Under the pieces are notes generated by a model, which saw nothing but the letters and a program-made list of their open reading frames with translations, did no database searches and was not told the origin of the DNA. DNA of 64,000 nt from Linnemannia schmuckeri (lineage: Eukaryota > Mortierellomycota > Mortierellomycetes > Mortierellales > Mortierellaceae), in NCBI GenBank assembly GCA_029449235.1, contig JANATG010000001.1:1302001-1366000 (forward strand), given 5' to 3'. Each line of letters opens with the position of its first letter. Position 1 is the first letter of the stretch. Made by a program: the position numbers and the translations under genes. Below, in pieces: positions 50,396 to 62,158 of this stretch.

Positions 50396-51822
50396 TTATT
50401 GGCGGCTGGTCTGCGAAGAGGAACAGGAGGAGGGAGCAGACACGTACTCGCGCTCGCGGAAGAGGGCGACCAGAGGGATGTGGTCTGACGGGAAATGTTG
50501 GCTTGGCAGTGCAGTCGGCAAAGTAGCGCGCATCGGTGTTGGATCATCCTTCTTGGTAGTAGTAGAAGTTGTTACGGGGGTAGAGGCCTCTGTTGAGGGT
50601 GTGTCCGAAAGGAACAGCTTGGAAAAATCAAGACCCTGATGACTCTTCTTCTTGAGGGCCTTCTTGGCCGCACGCTTTCCCCGCGCCAAGGACAATGGGG
50701 AGGACATCGAGTCCACGGAAGCTGAAGAAGGAGACGAAACCAAGTCCTGTTCCAGCTCTGAGTCCAAATCCGAAGAACTCATGTTGGCTATACTCGCGCT
50801 CATCGACGATCCTGCTTCTGATCCAGACGACTTCGTATTATTCGCGGCAGCCCAAACGGGATCCACCTCAAAATGATCCATGAATCCGACCAGACCTAGC
50901 GACGACGGGTCGTACAGCAGGTAGTCGATCGTACCCTGAAAGTGACGCGTAGCATTGGTGAACGGCAAGCTCGAAGATTTGTAGCTGTCGGCCAAACCCA
51001 GTCGGTGGTAGAAATATTTGCTGTGAGCCCGTGTGAAGCGCCCAAAGTCGTTCCCGCCAAAATGACAAGTGTCGACCTGGCCGGACTTTAAGAACCGGAC
51101 CACAGAGCTGTCGGGCAATGAATTGAAGTCGCCCGCCAAAATTGTGGGTATGTGTTGTGCGGATTGACTGCTGTTGCTATTGTTGTTGTTGCCTGATGTC
51201 GTTTGTGGTGTTACTGTTGTTCCGTGGTGCCCGTTGGCTGAATTCGATCCAGAAGATAGCTTGGCCATGGCTTCTGCTTTGAGTTCTTCCAGCTTGGAGG
51301 TCAAGATGGCAGTCTGCAGCATTTTGGCATCTGGGAAGGCTGGGTCGGCCAAAAGATGCGTTGTTGCGACCTGGACTTGACGTTTGGTGCGCTTGTTTTC
51401 AAAGAGCGCGACAATGGCAAGGTTATGGAAAAGGTTGAAGCGAATAGCGGTGTCGCGGGCCATTGAAGGTCGCTTGACATTGTAGTCGTCAAGCTCCACT
51501 TGGTTGAAACGCAAGACGTGTTCGTTGATAAGCTTGAATCGGCTAATAAAGTTTGAAAGAAAACACACAAGGGGTGATGATGGTGTTGCGTGTGAGAGGA
51601 GGAATCTGATTACCAAGGAAAGGAGAATTTGTGGATTGTGTGGAAAGCAAAGGGAGTATATGCGCAAGTAAGCATAATAGTGCTTCTGAGTGTGGATGGA
51701 AAATCGTCCGTCAATCGGTCGGTCGGTGTGAGAGCGATAGGACGAATGAATGTAGAAACGTGTTTTCTGTCGCGACTCTATCTCGTGCAACGAAAAATCC
51801 GATTGTAGCAAGCGCACAAAAC

Positions 51823-51859
<37 letters not shown>

Positions 51860-53450
51860 CTATCGCGGTAGAAGATGGCACAGCCATCCCTCATCTCGTA
51901 CACGTTCATCTTGTAAGCATGAATTGACTTGAAGCCAAGGCGGGTCATGTGTGGGCAAAAGTACTCTTCATAATCCCGCAACTCGAGCTCCTAAACATTG
52001 CATAAAAATCAAAATCGCAATTCATGTCAGACAATTGCCATTTGACAATGTTAGAGTCTTGGACGGGTCACACCATAACTGGCTCCTAAAATTGAGTCGT
52101 CTTTGTTCCATACCTGTAGACAGACAATATCGGCGTCCGTGAATGCGATTTGATTCAAAATGGCTTCTCTGCGGTAGGCCCATTCCAAGAAGACGGGCTC
52201 ACAGCCAGCATCCAGTCGCAAGGGGTGGCAAAGTCTGGGCGAAAGGAGGTTCCACGACATTACCACAAACGATTCTAGGAGGTTGGGGGAGCAAAAGGAA
52301 AATAAAAAAGTTATTGTTAGCATGGTCTGCAGCTCAGGATATATATTACTTCAAATATTTTTTGCTAGAGCGGGTGTTTGTCCTTTTGTCCTTACTCGCA
52401 TCCATTGACATGGGGCCTGTTGATTCGTAGATCCACTCTCGCTTGGGCAGAGCGATTAAAATATCATCTAAAAGATGGATAGCAGTAAAGAAGCAACAAC
52501 ACACTGCCAGTTAGTCACGATTTTCCGGTTTGATTGACACTCTCGTTCGACTCGACTCAAGAGTCATCCCGCAGTCAGTGAGTTACGCCACAAACCAAAA
52601 CAATTGAACCCATGTCAACAATACAAAAAAAAGATAAACGTGCTTATGCTTGACCAACTTACCAGCGAGGGAAGAAGAAACATCTTCATAGAGCCATCCG
52701 CGGGGTATGACACTGCTCAGCATGAACAAACAAAGGGAGAGAGTTTTTTGCGTCGTTACAGCGTGTTCTTGGGCCAGACCTGGAGTTGGCACTAAGGAGC
52801 GGCCAAAAAAAAAAGAAAAAAATCGGGAAAAAAAATAGGAACTGAAAGAGAGCTCACGAAGAGAATACCAACCTGAGTGGGATCGGGGGTACCAGAGACC
52901 CCAAGTCAGGGTTGTGGGGATCATCCTCCTCCATGACAGGGGAGGTCAAGTCAACGAGAGGCATTGCTTGGAGCTGGGCCATTCGCTTGGCCTGATATGC
53001 TTGTGTTCTGGCCCGTCGCCGCTGGCCTTTGCCCTGGCGGGATGATTGTTGTAGCTGCAGCTGTTGCCCGTGGGCCTCCTGAGTATGCTGCTGCTGTACC
53101 TTGTCATTCCGTTTTTTGTTGTCGGAGCAATATCGGGCATGAGGGACAAGGGGCTGGGAGAGGAGCAGGGCCGTGTTCTTGTCGAAGGGGCTACCACTCA
53201 AACCATCATAGTGGAGGAGGTCCTGGTCGGACTTGAGGCTGGCAAGGCGCTTCTGGCCTGGAGGAGGTGACCAGGCAGCAGCCTCTGACAGCGAGGGCCA
53301 AGAGGACTCGTATCCAGAGTCGCCGGGACTCTCACCAAGGGATGGATTGACGGAAGCAAAGTGGGCGGAATGAATGTTGATGGGGGCAGTGACTGGTGGT
53401 GCGACCATCTCTTGAGTAGAGGTGGAGAAGGTGGTGGTGGTGGTTGCCAT
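50396..53450 (-). CDS. CCR4/Ngl-type endonuclease-exonuclease-phosphatase family nuclease
   Basis: Predicted minus-strand exons 53450-52873, 52712-52663, 52467-52396, 52274-52114, 51990-51860 and 51542-50396 give 712 residues. The Mg-dependent EEP catalytic motifs are all visible: VMSWNLLSP, ADIVCLQELEL, ILAGDFNSLPDS, and SDHIPLVALF near the C-terminus. Family members (Ccr4, Ngl, Angel, nocturnin) are 3'-5' poly(A) exonucleases or related RNases. There is no leucine-rich repeat, so this is not the Ccr4 subunit itself; Ngl/Angel type is more likely. Residues 1-190 are Gln/Pro/Ser-rich, and two low-complexity insertions interrupt the nuclease domain (Ser/Asn-rich before ILAGDFN, and Ser-rich with a KR/KK cluster before SDH). 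The exon 1 donor GTTGGT is weak but keeps frame. Confidence 0.86.
51824..51853. repeat. Poly(A) tract in nuclease gene intron
   Basis: 30 consecutive A on the + strand, a T-run in the sense of the gene. It lies just inside the intron after exon 5. Confidence 0.9.
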
Positions 53451-54386
53451 TCTTTAGTTTTTGTCCCTGTGAAACCAAGAGTGTTGGGCAGTGTGTGATG
53501 AGAGGAGTCGGAGTCGGGAGATGAAGAAGGGAGATGAAGAAGTGGTGATGAGGGAAAGAGGATGGTGGTAGGTGCGAAGAGAAAGAGGACGGAGGAATGA
53601 AGAAGGAGGGAGGGAGGGAGAAAGAGAAGAAGAAGGAAGGAAGGAAGGGAGAAAGGAAGGAAGAAAGAAAGGAAGGAAGGAAGGAAAAAGAAGGAAGAAG
53701 GGTGGGGAAGAAGGGAGACACAAGGAGCGGGAGTGGAGGCAAGTTTGACTGCGAGGAGATTTCTTATTGACTATTGAAGAATTGAATTCAGTCGGGACTG
53801 AGCAAAAAAAGGGAACCAGGGACACAACATCCTTCCACGCAAACACGCACACATAGAAGGGGGCGGAGGAACGAAGGGACGAAGAACCTTGATGCTGACA
53901 GATGACCTTGCTGACTGGGCTGCAATATACTCGAATAGGAAGAAAACGCACCTGTAAGAGAAGGAAGAGTGGGAAACGAAAAAAGGGAGAGAAGGAGGTG
54001 CAGGGTAGGGGTGAAAAGAGGGGCCAACTCTGCTTGCTCGCGTCAATTTTCGATACCTAGAAAAGTACATGTTGGAGCGCCAATTGAGTGAGTGCCAAAT
54101 GGCACAAGTGGTCCAAGCCATATCAACAGAAAGAGGACGAACGTATCAAGTCGACATCATATCCGACTAGAAGCAACCATTATTCGGTCGCGGTGTCAGC
54201 TTGGCACCTCTGTGACTGTCCGCCAAGTCACATGGCATGTCGACTTCTTGACCTCTTTGTGCCCTCTGTGCCTTTTCCTCCTTTTTCTTCGACCTTCTCT
54301 TTCTTCTCTTTCCTCTCAAATCTCTTTGACTCAACATTTCATCGCCTTTACACCTACAACACACTTCACGCTCCACTCTCATTCAT
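53451..54386. promoter_or_regulatory. Divergent promoter region, nuclease gene and HSE1
   Basis: 936 bp between two start codons. A polypurine GGAA/GGGA run (about 53575-53715) lies on the nuclease side, and a CT-rich leader lies before HSE1. No gene is supported in it. Confidence 0.55.
53575..53715. repeat. GGAA-type polypurine tract
   Basis: About 140 bp almost purely purine on the + strand, with GGAA and GGGA tetramers and GAAG steps, upstream of the nuclease gene. Confidence 0.85.
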
Positions 54387-56785
54387 ATGTTCAGAAACGC
54401 AAACCCCTTTGATGAGATCGTCGGTATGTCCTCTTCATTCTTTGCCAATTTTTTTTTCTTTTTCTCTTGACCTAGGCGTCCCACAGCAGCACAGCACCTG
54501 ACACCCTAGCCCCACACTCTCGTTTATAACAATAGCCACTGCAACGAGCGAAACATTGACTTCAGAGAACTGGGACGTTATCCTCACTATCTGCGAAAAG
54601 GTCAACCGCGCAGGAGACAACTCGTAAGTCATTGAATCCGAGGACTGGACGCAACAGGTTGGCATCGACACTGCCATGCGGGCGGAGCAAAGCCGGGCTG
54701 ACTAAACAAAAAACAACTGTCGTTGCATCAACATAGGGGACGGGACTGTCTGGCGGCTATTCAGAAACGACTCACCAACAAGAACGCCAATGTGATTCTC
54801 TACTCTCTCACTGTAAGTGAACTTCCATCAATAGGCAACCTTTTAGTATCTTTCTTTATTCTTGGCGTTTCAGATATACTTTGGTTACTCACACTACAAC
54901 CATTTGCCTTTCTTGTTACGTAGCTTTGCGAATCTCTCGCCAAGAACTGTGGTCTGAAAGCACAGCGTGAGATTTCATCTCGCGCGTTTACTGCGTTGCT
55001 TGTCAGGATTCTTAACGAAAAGGTACACGTTGCTCGACAGTGAAAAAAATTGACTTGCCAGGAGGGGAAAGTGAGAAAACATACATTCACACCACAAAGC
55101 TCACACGATTTCATCATCGTTCTTGTTTTTTGGGGCTATGTCTAGACCACCCACCCTGCTGTGCGACAGAGGATATTGGAGCTCATTCAACAATGGGCGT
55201 TCGAGTTCCGTGCAGACCCATCCCTCGGCATCATGGATGAAACCTATCAGCAGTTGCGTTCACAGTCAAAGTTCAAGTTTCCATCACCTCAAAAGCCCAA
55301 GAAGGAGCTCAAGGTACATTCACATGACTCAACTGGTCAATGGACTGACTCGAGCAAGAAAGATGCATAGGCAGCAATACTCACCATGTGATAACATTTC
55401 TTTGGATCACCATAGAGTGAGGCTGACAAGCGCAAGGAAGAGGAGGAGCTTCAGTTGGCGCTTGCACTTTCATTGTCCGCGAGCGAACATTCCGCCGAAA
55501 GAGTAAGTTGGTTGAACACCCTTAGATGGGATGTTTATCAGAACGGATCAAGCAAATAGGGGCCATTGGACTGACTACTTGTTGTTTCTCTGGTATCTAG
55601 AAATCAAGTTCGAGACCAGCACAACATCCTGAAACCGAAGCTGCACCAGTCAAACGGGTGCGCGCACTTTACGATTTCGAGCCAACGGAGAGCGGAGAGC
55701 TTGGATTTCAAAAGGACGATATCATTGTGGTCCTGGCAACATCATACCAAGACTGGTGGAAGGGCGAGCTTTTTGGGCGTCAGGGTATTTTCCCTGTCAA
55801 CTACGTCGAAGAGATCAAGGAAGGAGAACCCACCGCCAACGGCGGAGATGGCGAGGATGAAGCTCATGTTTTGCAGGAGGCCAAGAACATTGATGGACTG
55901 ATCCAGATGCTTCAAAGTGTTGATCCTCGACGAGACAACTTTTCAGACAACGATACCCTTCAGGTAAATAAGCTCATTCTTCTGGTATCTCATTGCGTTT
56001 GTTATTGCAATGTTGAACATTTCTAACGTTAACATCTCACTGAACTCATTTAGGACGCATACAACAATGTTCTTGGAATCCGGCCCAAGTTGGTTGAGCT
56101 GATCAAGAAGCACGGCGAGAAGAAGGACGAGATGATGCTTTTGAACGAGAAGCTTACACGGGCTCGGGCAACATATGAAAAGATGATGGAGCAGTCGATT
56201 GCCAAGTACAGTCAGCAGGCCTACATCAGCAACTACCAGCCTCAGCAACCCTACACGTCTGTGCAGTCATTCGCTCCTGCTCAGTACGGCCACACAGGAC
56301 AACCTGGACCCAACTTCTCGACTGCGCCTTACCAGACACAGTACGCGCCCACTCCCATCCAGGGTCCGGCACCAGCAGCTCCCTACCAACAGGATTCGCA
56401 GTACGCTCCTTATACTCCTCAGTTGGGCCAGCAGCAGCCAGTTCAACCCCAGGTTCAACAGCAGCCTCCCCAACAGCAACAGCAGCCGCAGCCTACTTTT
56501 GATCAGGCTTATGCTCAACAACTCCCTTCTCAGTCGCAGGTCCCTGTCGACTACTGCCAGCAGCCTCAACAGCCTCAGCAGCCTTACCAGCAGCAACCCC
56601 AGCCCCAACAGCAACAGTCATTGCCTCCTGTCCAGAGCTATCAGGGATATCAGCAGCAGCCTGTTCAAGGTAACGACTTTTTGAACCAGCAGCAGCAGCA
56701 GCAACAGCAACCCATTCCCTATGGACAGCAAACCAACGGATATGCTCCTCAACCACAGGCTGCCGGAGTTCCCATGTACCAGTAG
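54387..56785 (+). CDS. HSE1: ESCRT-0 subunit Hse1/STAM
   Basis: Predicted exons 54387-54423, 54536-54623, 54737-54812, 54924-55022, 55146-55313, 55416-55502, 55601-55963 and 56054-56785 give 549 residues. Domain order VHS (about 1-140; MFRNANPFDEIV, SENWDVILTICEKVN, LCESLAKNCG), UIM (about 165-180; EEELQLALALSLS), SH3 (about 203-260; VRALYDFEPTESGELGFQ), a GAT-like helical domain (about 270-345), and a Gln/Pro-rich tail is that of Hse1/STAM. With Vps27/Hrs it sorts ubiquitinated membrane proteins at endosomes. AATAAA at 56816-56821 follows the stop closely. Confidence 0.95.
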
Positions 56786-56868
56786 TTTTCGTCATTTTTT
56801 TTTTCAGCGGCACGTAATAAAGAAAACTATCAACGCATTTTTTGCTCTAGAGCTTTCTTTATTATGTT

Positions 56869-57501
56869 CTATGGACTAGTGGCGGCTGTGATTGTGGAGC
56901 TGGGTACTGGATCTTGAAGAAGATTAGTCATCTTTTGTATCCGCTTGTTAAAATTGTTGGTCATGTCCAATTTACCCATATCCGTATAGACTTGACAAAG
57001 TTTGCGCCATGTTTGAATCAATCCCTCAGCAGCTTGACGATGTTCCTCTGTCGGTCCTGGAGACGACGTAGAACTAGCAGTAGTATCATTGGATGATGAG
57101 TCAGAGGACATCGTCGTCTTGTTTCTTCGGTTGTTATTGCCCTTATTGGCTTTTTGAGCGCGCCAAGAAAAAGACCCCGCAGCAGCGTCCTGAAGAGTAG
57201 CAAGACGTTGCAGAGCGGCCTCTGCCTGGATAAGATCATTGGTCTGGATACAGCCATCAGCCAGGGCCATCCAGGCATCAATTTTGAGGGCGTCGATCAG
57301 GATACGTTGGGCTGCTGTCCAGGAAGTGGTTGTGGTTGTGGTGGGGAGGTTGTCGAGGAGGGAGCATGACTGGGCGAGGAGTGGGAGGGGTGACTTGTTG
57401 TGGTGGGTATTTTCTTTTGCGAGTGCTGCGTGGATCTGGAGTTTTAGGAGCGTATCTGTAAAGAGCTGTTGTTGTGCTTCTTGGTCGTTTGGTGATGCCA
57501 T
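56869..57501 (-). CDS. Hypothetical helical protein
   Basis: A single-exon frame of 210 residues from MASPNDQEAQQQLF. The frame is open further upstream (to 57684), but that would leave only 38 bp to the divergent ATP18 start, so 57501 is preferred. Predicted helices DTLLKLQIHAALAKE, AAQRILIDALKIDAWMALAD and LIQAEAALQRLATLQDA resemble TPR-like pairs. A Ser/Thr/Asn-rich basic insertion separates them from a final helical block (EEHRQAAEGLIQTWRKLCQV). No family was recognised. The stop lies about 83 bp from the HSE1 stop, so the two genes converge closely. Confidence 0.65.
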   Translation of the reverse strand: MASPNDQEAQQQLFTDTLLKLQIHAALAKENTHHNKSPLPLLAQSCSLLDNLPTTTTTTSWTAAQRILIDALKIDAWMALADGCIQTNDLIQAEAALQRLATLQDAAAGSFSWRAQKANKGNNNRRNKTTMSSDSSSNDTTASSTSSPGPTEEHRQAAEGLIQTWRKLCQVYTDMGKLDMTNNFNKRIQKMTNLLQDPVPSSTITAATSP

Positions 57502-57722
57502 TGAGCTGATGGCTGTTTTTGCGGAGGTGGTGTGAAAAAAGTCTAGGGGTGAAGAAAAAGTTGTCTGCCTTAATGATAAAGAATTGTCAAGCGCATACGA
57601 TCTGATAATCTTCGGTGAAGTAAGTATTTTTTTTCCCTCCGTTGGCTTCCTAGAAACGATCTGAGGCATTTCTCTGACAAACATCCCTCACTCTCTCTCC
57701 CCACTCTCTACAACACATCAAA

Positions 57723-58342
57723 ATGCGTGCCTGGTCTACTCCCTTCCTTCGCCCTATGGCTCCCTTCCTGGCTGGAGGTGCCATCACCTTCTACCTCATC
57801 AACTCTGCCCAGGAGGCCGCTCTGAAGAGTACGTTTCCTCTCGTTGTCACTTCGATGTATTCCAGGATTAGTTTCCCCGATGCCTCCCGAAGACTGCCAT
57901 ACGATGAATATAAAACCGACACACCAGCGAACCGACACAGGAAATATATATAGACGATGCCTAGTAGACTTCGGAGGCCCGACATAATACAGCGCTTCAA
58001 GGACAGCGCTAACTGCTTTATCAAGGATTCATGGAGCAGTATCATTTCAGAGCACGAAATTCACTTGTTATCAGCATTCCATCAGCGGCTTCTATCAAGC
58101 GCCACATGAGGAAAGTCATGGAAAACTAACGAAACTATGCCTTTCTTTTTTTATTATTTGACTACAATCAGGCGAGCCCTTCAAGAGCGATCCCCGCAAC
58201 CCCCACTGTAAGTCTTGTCCTTTCTCTACTGCGATCTGTATTATTGATATGTGGCATCAATGATATCCTGACAGCAGTGTTTCTAACGCCTTTTTTATTT
58301 GTTGTCTGAATAGTCACCGGCAAGAAGGAGGAGAAGCACTAA
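57723..58342 (+). CDS. ATP18: Mitochondrial ATP synthase subunit j (Atp18)
   Basis: Exons 57723-57828, 58172-58207 and 58314-58342 encode 56 residues (yeast Atp18 has 59). The product has a single membrane helix (APFLAGGAITFYLINS) after a short N-terminus (MRAWSTPFLRP), then the conserved FKSDPRNPHF and a Lys/Glu-rich end. It is a small peripheral-stalk and dimer-interface subunit of the F1Fo ATP synthase in the inner mitochondrial membrane. Exons 2 and 3 are only 36 and 29 nt, so automatic annotation is likely to miss it. Intron 1 is 343 bp. Confidence 0.88.
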
Positions 58343-59130
58343 ATTGCAGGACATATACTCAATAAGGATTAGTTCTCAGGAACAGGATAGACAGATCAAA
58401 TAACCCATGTCATATACAACAGCTCTTTTTGAAGGATCTCACCAGCATGGAATAGGTGCAACTTCAGCTTTCCTAGCCTTACAGCAACACGGACAGACGA
58501 ACGACCCGCCTATTTTTTTGCCTACGGTCATTTTTCAAAGAAAGCAATCACCCTATTAAAACCAATTACCCACAACCCTTCACCTCGGGATCTGGTAAAG
58601 CAGATATGATCGGGACTGTTGTGTGATGTGCGATGTGCGCGCGATATGGGTCTGTAACCTCTTGATTTTTTGTGTCGCCACTAATTTCATCGAGATTTAT
58701 TGCAAGAGCTAATCACTCATGCAGTATGAACCATGCGAGGTGGCTGTCCTTTACGATGAGCGGCGAATGTGCAAGCAGCAATAGAGATTTGTACACAGCA
58801 GGTCGGGATAGTGAGGAAGAAAATGATAATGCCGGTCTTTTATTACAAATGTGCGTGTTGTTACAATGCTTGATGAGTTTTTGATGCTGATAAAAAGGCC
58901 TACAAAGAGCGTAGAGTGCAAAAATAAGTGTGGTGGTAGTGATGGTGGTATGGATTGAATTGTAAAGGAGAAACAGAGGGATGAGGAGATGGGAGGAAAT
59001 ACGGATCCTGACAAACTCAGAAACCGATTATAGTCAAGGGTGCAACAAAGCTTATCGGGCGTAAAAAGCTACTAGGACCGAGTAGACGCGGAGATGGCCA
59101 AAAAGGAAAACGAGATTGAGGCATTTTTTT
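58343..59130. other. Convergent 3' regions, ATP18 and cyclin gene
   Basis: 788 bp between converging genes. No frame, tRNA or other feature is supported. Confidence 0.55.
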
Positions 59131-62100
59131 TTACGCGGCGACGGCGGGTCTTGACGCGGTGTTGAGGATATCCAACCCTTGGAGTTCCTTTTGATGGCAC
59201 TGAATAAACTGGACAACATCCTCCTCAGTGACGAAAAGGCTGTACTTGAGCAGACCCAGGAATGAGCGTTCCATGGTGTTAATGTCTTTGAGGGTATACA
59301 GACCGTTGGTGATTCTTGAGAAGAGACGGTTCAGACCTACGCAGTCTTCATCCAAGAACTATTTTTTGTTTTTGAAGGGTACGATTGAAAGGAGAGGAGA
59401 AGTTGTTAGTCAATTGGTAGAGTGAGTGGATGAGTGACGGCTAATCTATTGTGATGGAAGGTCCATTGACAAGGTCTGGACAGGACTGGGCATGACCGGA
59501 CAAGCTGACACTGTACCGATCGATGGATACATGCACATGGACGGAGATGTGTTCAAGCAAGGGCTTTTTTCAATTTCCTACTCCATCTCTTTACTGTCAC
59601 AGTTACGCCGGATGGGGTGGATAGCATTGAGATGAAATGGGTAGCCATTGAGTTTTGTCGTATATATGGCATAGCCCGCCTCTCCTCCTCGGCTTCCTCC
59701 GCCTGCAGCTCATTTTGACACCTTGTCCATTTCGTCCGTTTCGTCCATCCGTCCCGTCGGAGGATCGCTCACCTCTTACCTACCTACAGTCTCCCTTTTC
59801 CATTTTTTCAGTTTTGAGTTTTATGAACTGCATGCTCCTATTTTCATATCCAGCCTCAACCCCATCCCATCATCAGACACACAACCCATGAGATGCGACT
59901 GAGCGAGTACAGGATAGTGCTTTAAAGTACCTTTTGTTGTTGTTGTTGTTGTCGATTGTTCATTCTCTCTCAAAAAAAGAGTATCAAGTGAGCCAATTGC
60001 CATGTGTTGCGCCAATACCAACCAGCCCAGCCAGCCCGCAGCTCCTGTTTCTTGCTATGACTTGCTCGTTTGTGTTGTTGTTGAGAGCTCAATTAATAAC
60101 GCTTTTTATGGTATCCATTGGTAACGAAAACCACATCCGACTCTCATCCGCTCCCTCATGCTCGGCCTCTCTCTCTCCTCGCATTCCCCCCAATTGCCCA
60201 ACAAACAAAAAGTATAGGTAATAGCGTAGCAAATCATTCATCCATCATCGACCATGTCCTTCCATCTTGTTATTCAATTCCATCCCGCAACTTTTTGGAG
60301 TGATCGGCCTTCCAATCACACTTTTCCTTTCTTAAACCAGATCTAATGCCCTCTTTGCATCCATTCACTCATTTTTCTGTAACGGCTATTAAGTAATAAC
60401 TAAGAGCATTCATTCCCTACCCCTGATGGATTACACATACACCCCCTTTTTTTCCTACTACTCCATGAACACATGGATGGGATGGAGGAGGTACGAGAAT
60501 CTATATCTCAAGTAGCTCTTTCCTTTCTTTCAATTCCGTCATTGCAATTACCTTTTTGACGACGAGCAAGGCAGACAACATGATCTTGAAGGGCGTGTCT
60601 GGATCGCCTCGGGCCATGCTATTCAACACCTTCTTGAGTCGATCCACATAGATGAGAGAAATCACCAGCGCCAATTCAGTCACTGCTGCCTGGACACAGA
60701 TATTTCTCAGAAAGTGGATCAGTCCTTGTTGGTTTGCGTCCTCGGCTGATGAGGAGAGTTGTAGGCATTTCTGGTGGTGGAGTTGTTGCTGTTGATCGAG
60801 TAGGGCTTTTGTTGTTTCCAAGGAATTCGTTGTAAGTATAGAGGGTTCTGATGATGAGTGGTCATTGTCATTAGAGGATGATAATAATAAAAGTGAGCTT
60901 GAGAGGAATGTAGGCGTCCTCGGAGGACATTGGAGTACGGAAAGGACTGATCCGGCGGCAAGGGCTAATTGTACAAAGTGAAAAAAAAGAGAAATGAATA
61001 CACCGAAATGAATACTTGCTTATGAATACCACATGGTCCGATTTGTACCTCTTCCCTGTTTTTCATTTTATTCTTATTATTGAATTTGTTATTCTTTTCT
61101 TTTCTCGGATGTCGGATGTCATGGAATGGGGGACAGAGAGTGCATGTCATAAAACAATATCCGGACATCAATTGAGAAGAATAAAAAACGAGTGGCAGGG
61201 AAAGAAAGGATATAATCAGGAGGAGTGAAGATCAATTAAAAAACTGACCCATCGCTCCGCTTCCTCCGTACGTCACACGTACTTGTACACAATAAACAAT
61301 TGCAACAATAGCCCAATGTTGCCAAGAGGACCCAACAGCGCCGAGATAGAAATAAATCGGAGGAGGAGGAGGCGGCGGTGGCGGCAATGATACAACAGAA
61401 GATTGAGGATTGACAATACGAGAGTTGAATGGGGGAGGAGGAGGAAAGAGACAGTAAGGGTATCATCATTGGGGAACGAGCGTATACCGCGTGTTTTGGT
61501 CTAGTGCCAACCTGTAAGCCAGTCAGACTTTTCTTAGACCACGAAACATAAAAAAAGGAAATGTAGAAAAAACGGCCAAAGGCAGTACAGTACAATCACT
61601 CACGCATTACCCAACAAACAACCGTGCTATGACCGAAAAAGACGAAGAGAAAAAATAGTATTCGACTTGTTGTCCGTGTATCTTTTTTTTTTTTTTTTTT
61701 TTTTTTTTTGGCTGTTGTGTGCGACCAACTAATCTACACACGACAAGAAAAGTGACGATGCTTCAGACGCACAAAAGTTTGTCGAGCATGATGAGGAGGG
61801 TATTTGTGATAGATAACAAACCTCCGAAGAGGAGGAAGAAGGCTAAAAAACACCATCCGCTATCCTGCGCTCGCCCGGGTCGACTCCCCACTTTCGCTGT
61901 CATCACACTCCCGCAGTCAATTTTTCAGGCACCCTTTCTTATCTTCCGGAAGTTTAAAGAATGAAAAAATTATCATCACAGGTCTCATCACCCTATCTGT
62001 CACTCGATTGAAGAGTGGAAAAAAAAGTAAAGGATATTAAAGAGAGAGAGAAAGGGAGAGGCCTTACAGAGTAGTGCCTCGGGACATGGAGCGCACTTTT

Positions 62101-62158
62101 CGGGTAAATCAGAGTTTGAAGCTGGTTCTACTACCATCTTGGGATATGATGATGCCAT
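59131..62158 (-). CDS. Pho80-like (PHO85-type) cyclin
   Basis: Predicted minus-strand exons 62158-62068, 60964-60552 and 59358-59131 give 243 residues. Phases match at both junctions. The cyclin core reads LIHFLRNICVQAAVTELALV, LIYVDRLKKV, PFKIMLSALLVVKKFLDED, then LNRLFSRITNGLYTLKDINTMERSFLGLLKY and SLFVTEEDVVQFIQ, which follows the Pho80/Pcl cyclin box, the family that binds the CDK Pho85. A low-complexity Ser/Asn/Asp/Gln segment sits between the first helix (SLAAGSVLSVLQCPPRTP) and the cyclin box. The introns are 1103 and 1193 bp, far longer than the others here. Exon 1 is the weakest part, supported by phase, a GTAAGG donor and a good ATG. Confidence 0.8.
61683..61708. repeat. Poly(T) tract in cyclin intron 1
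   Basis: 26 consecutive T on the + strand within the 1.1-kb first intron. Confidence 0.85.

Noticed and set aside
57502..57684. Extension of the hypothetical gene to an upstream Met at 57684
   Set aside because: It would leave only 38 bp before the divergent ATP18 start and adds sequence with no helical or targeting character.
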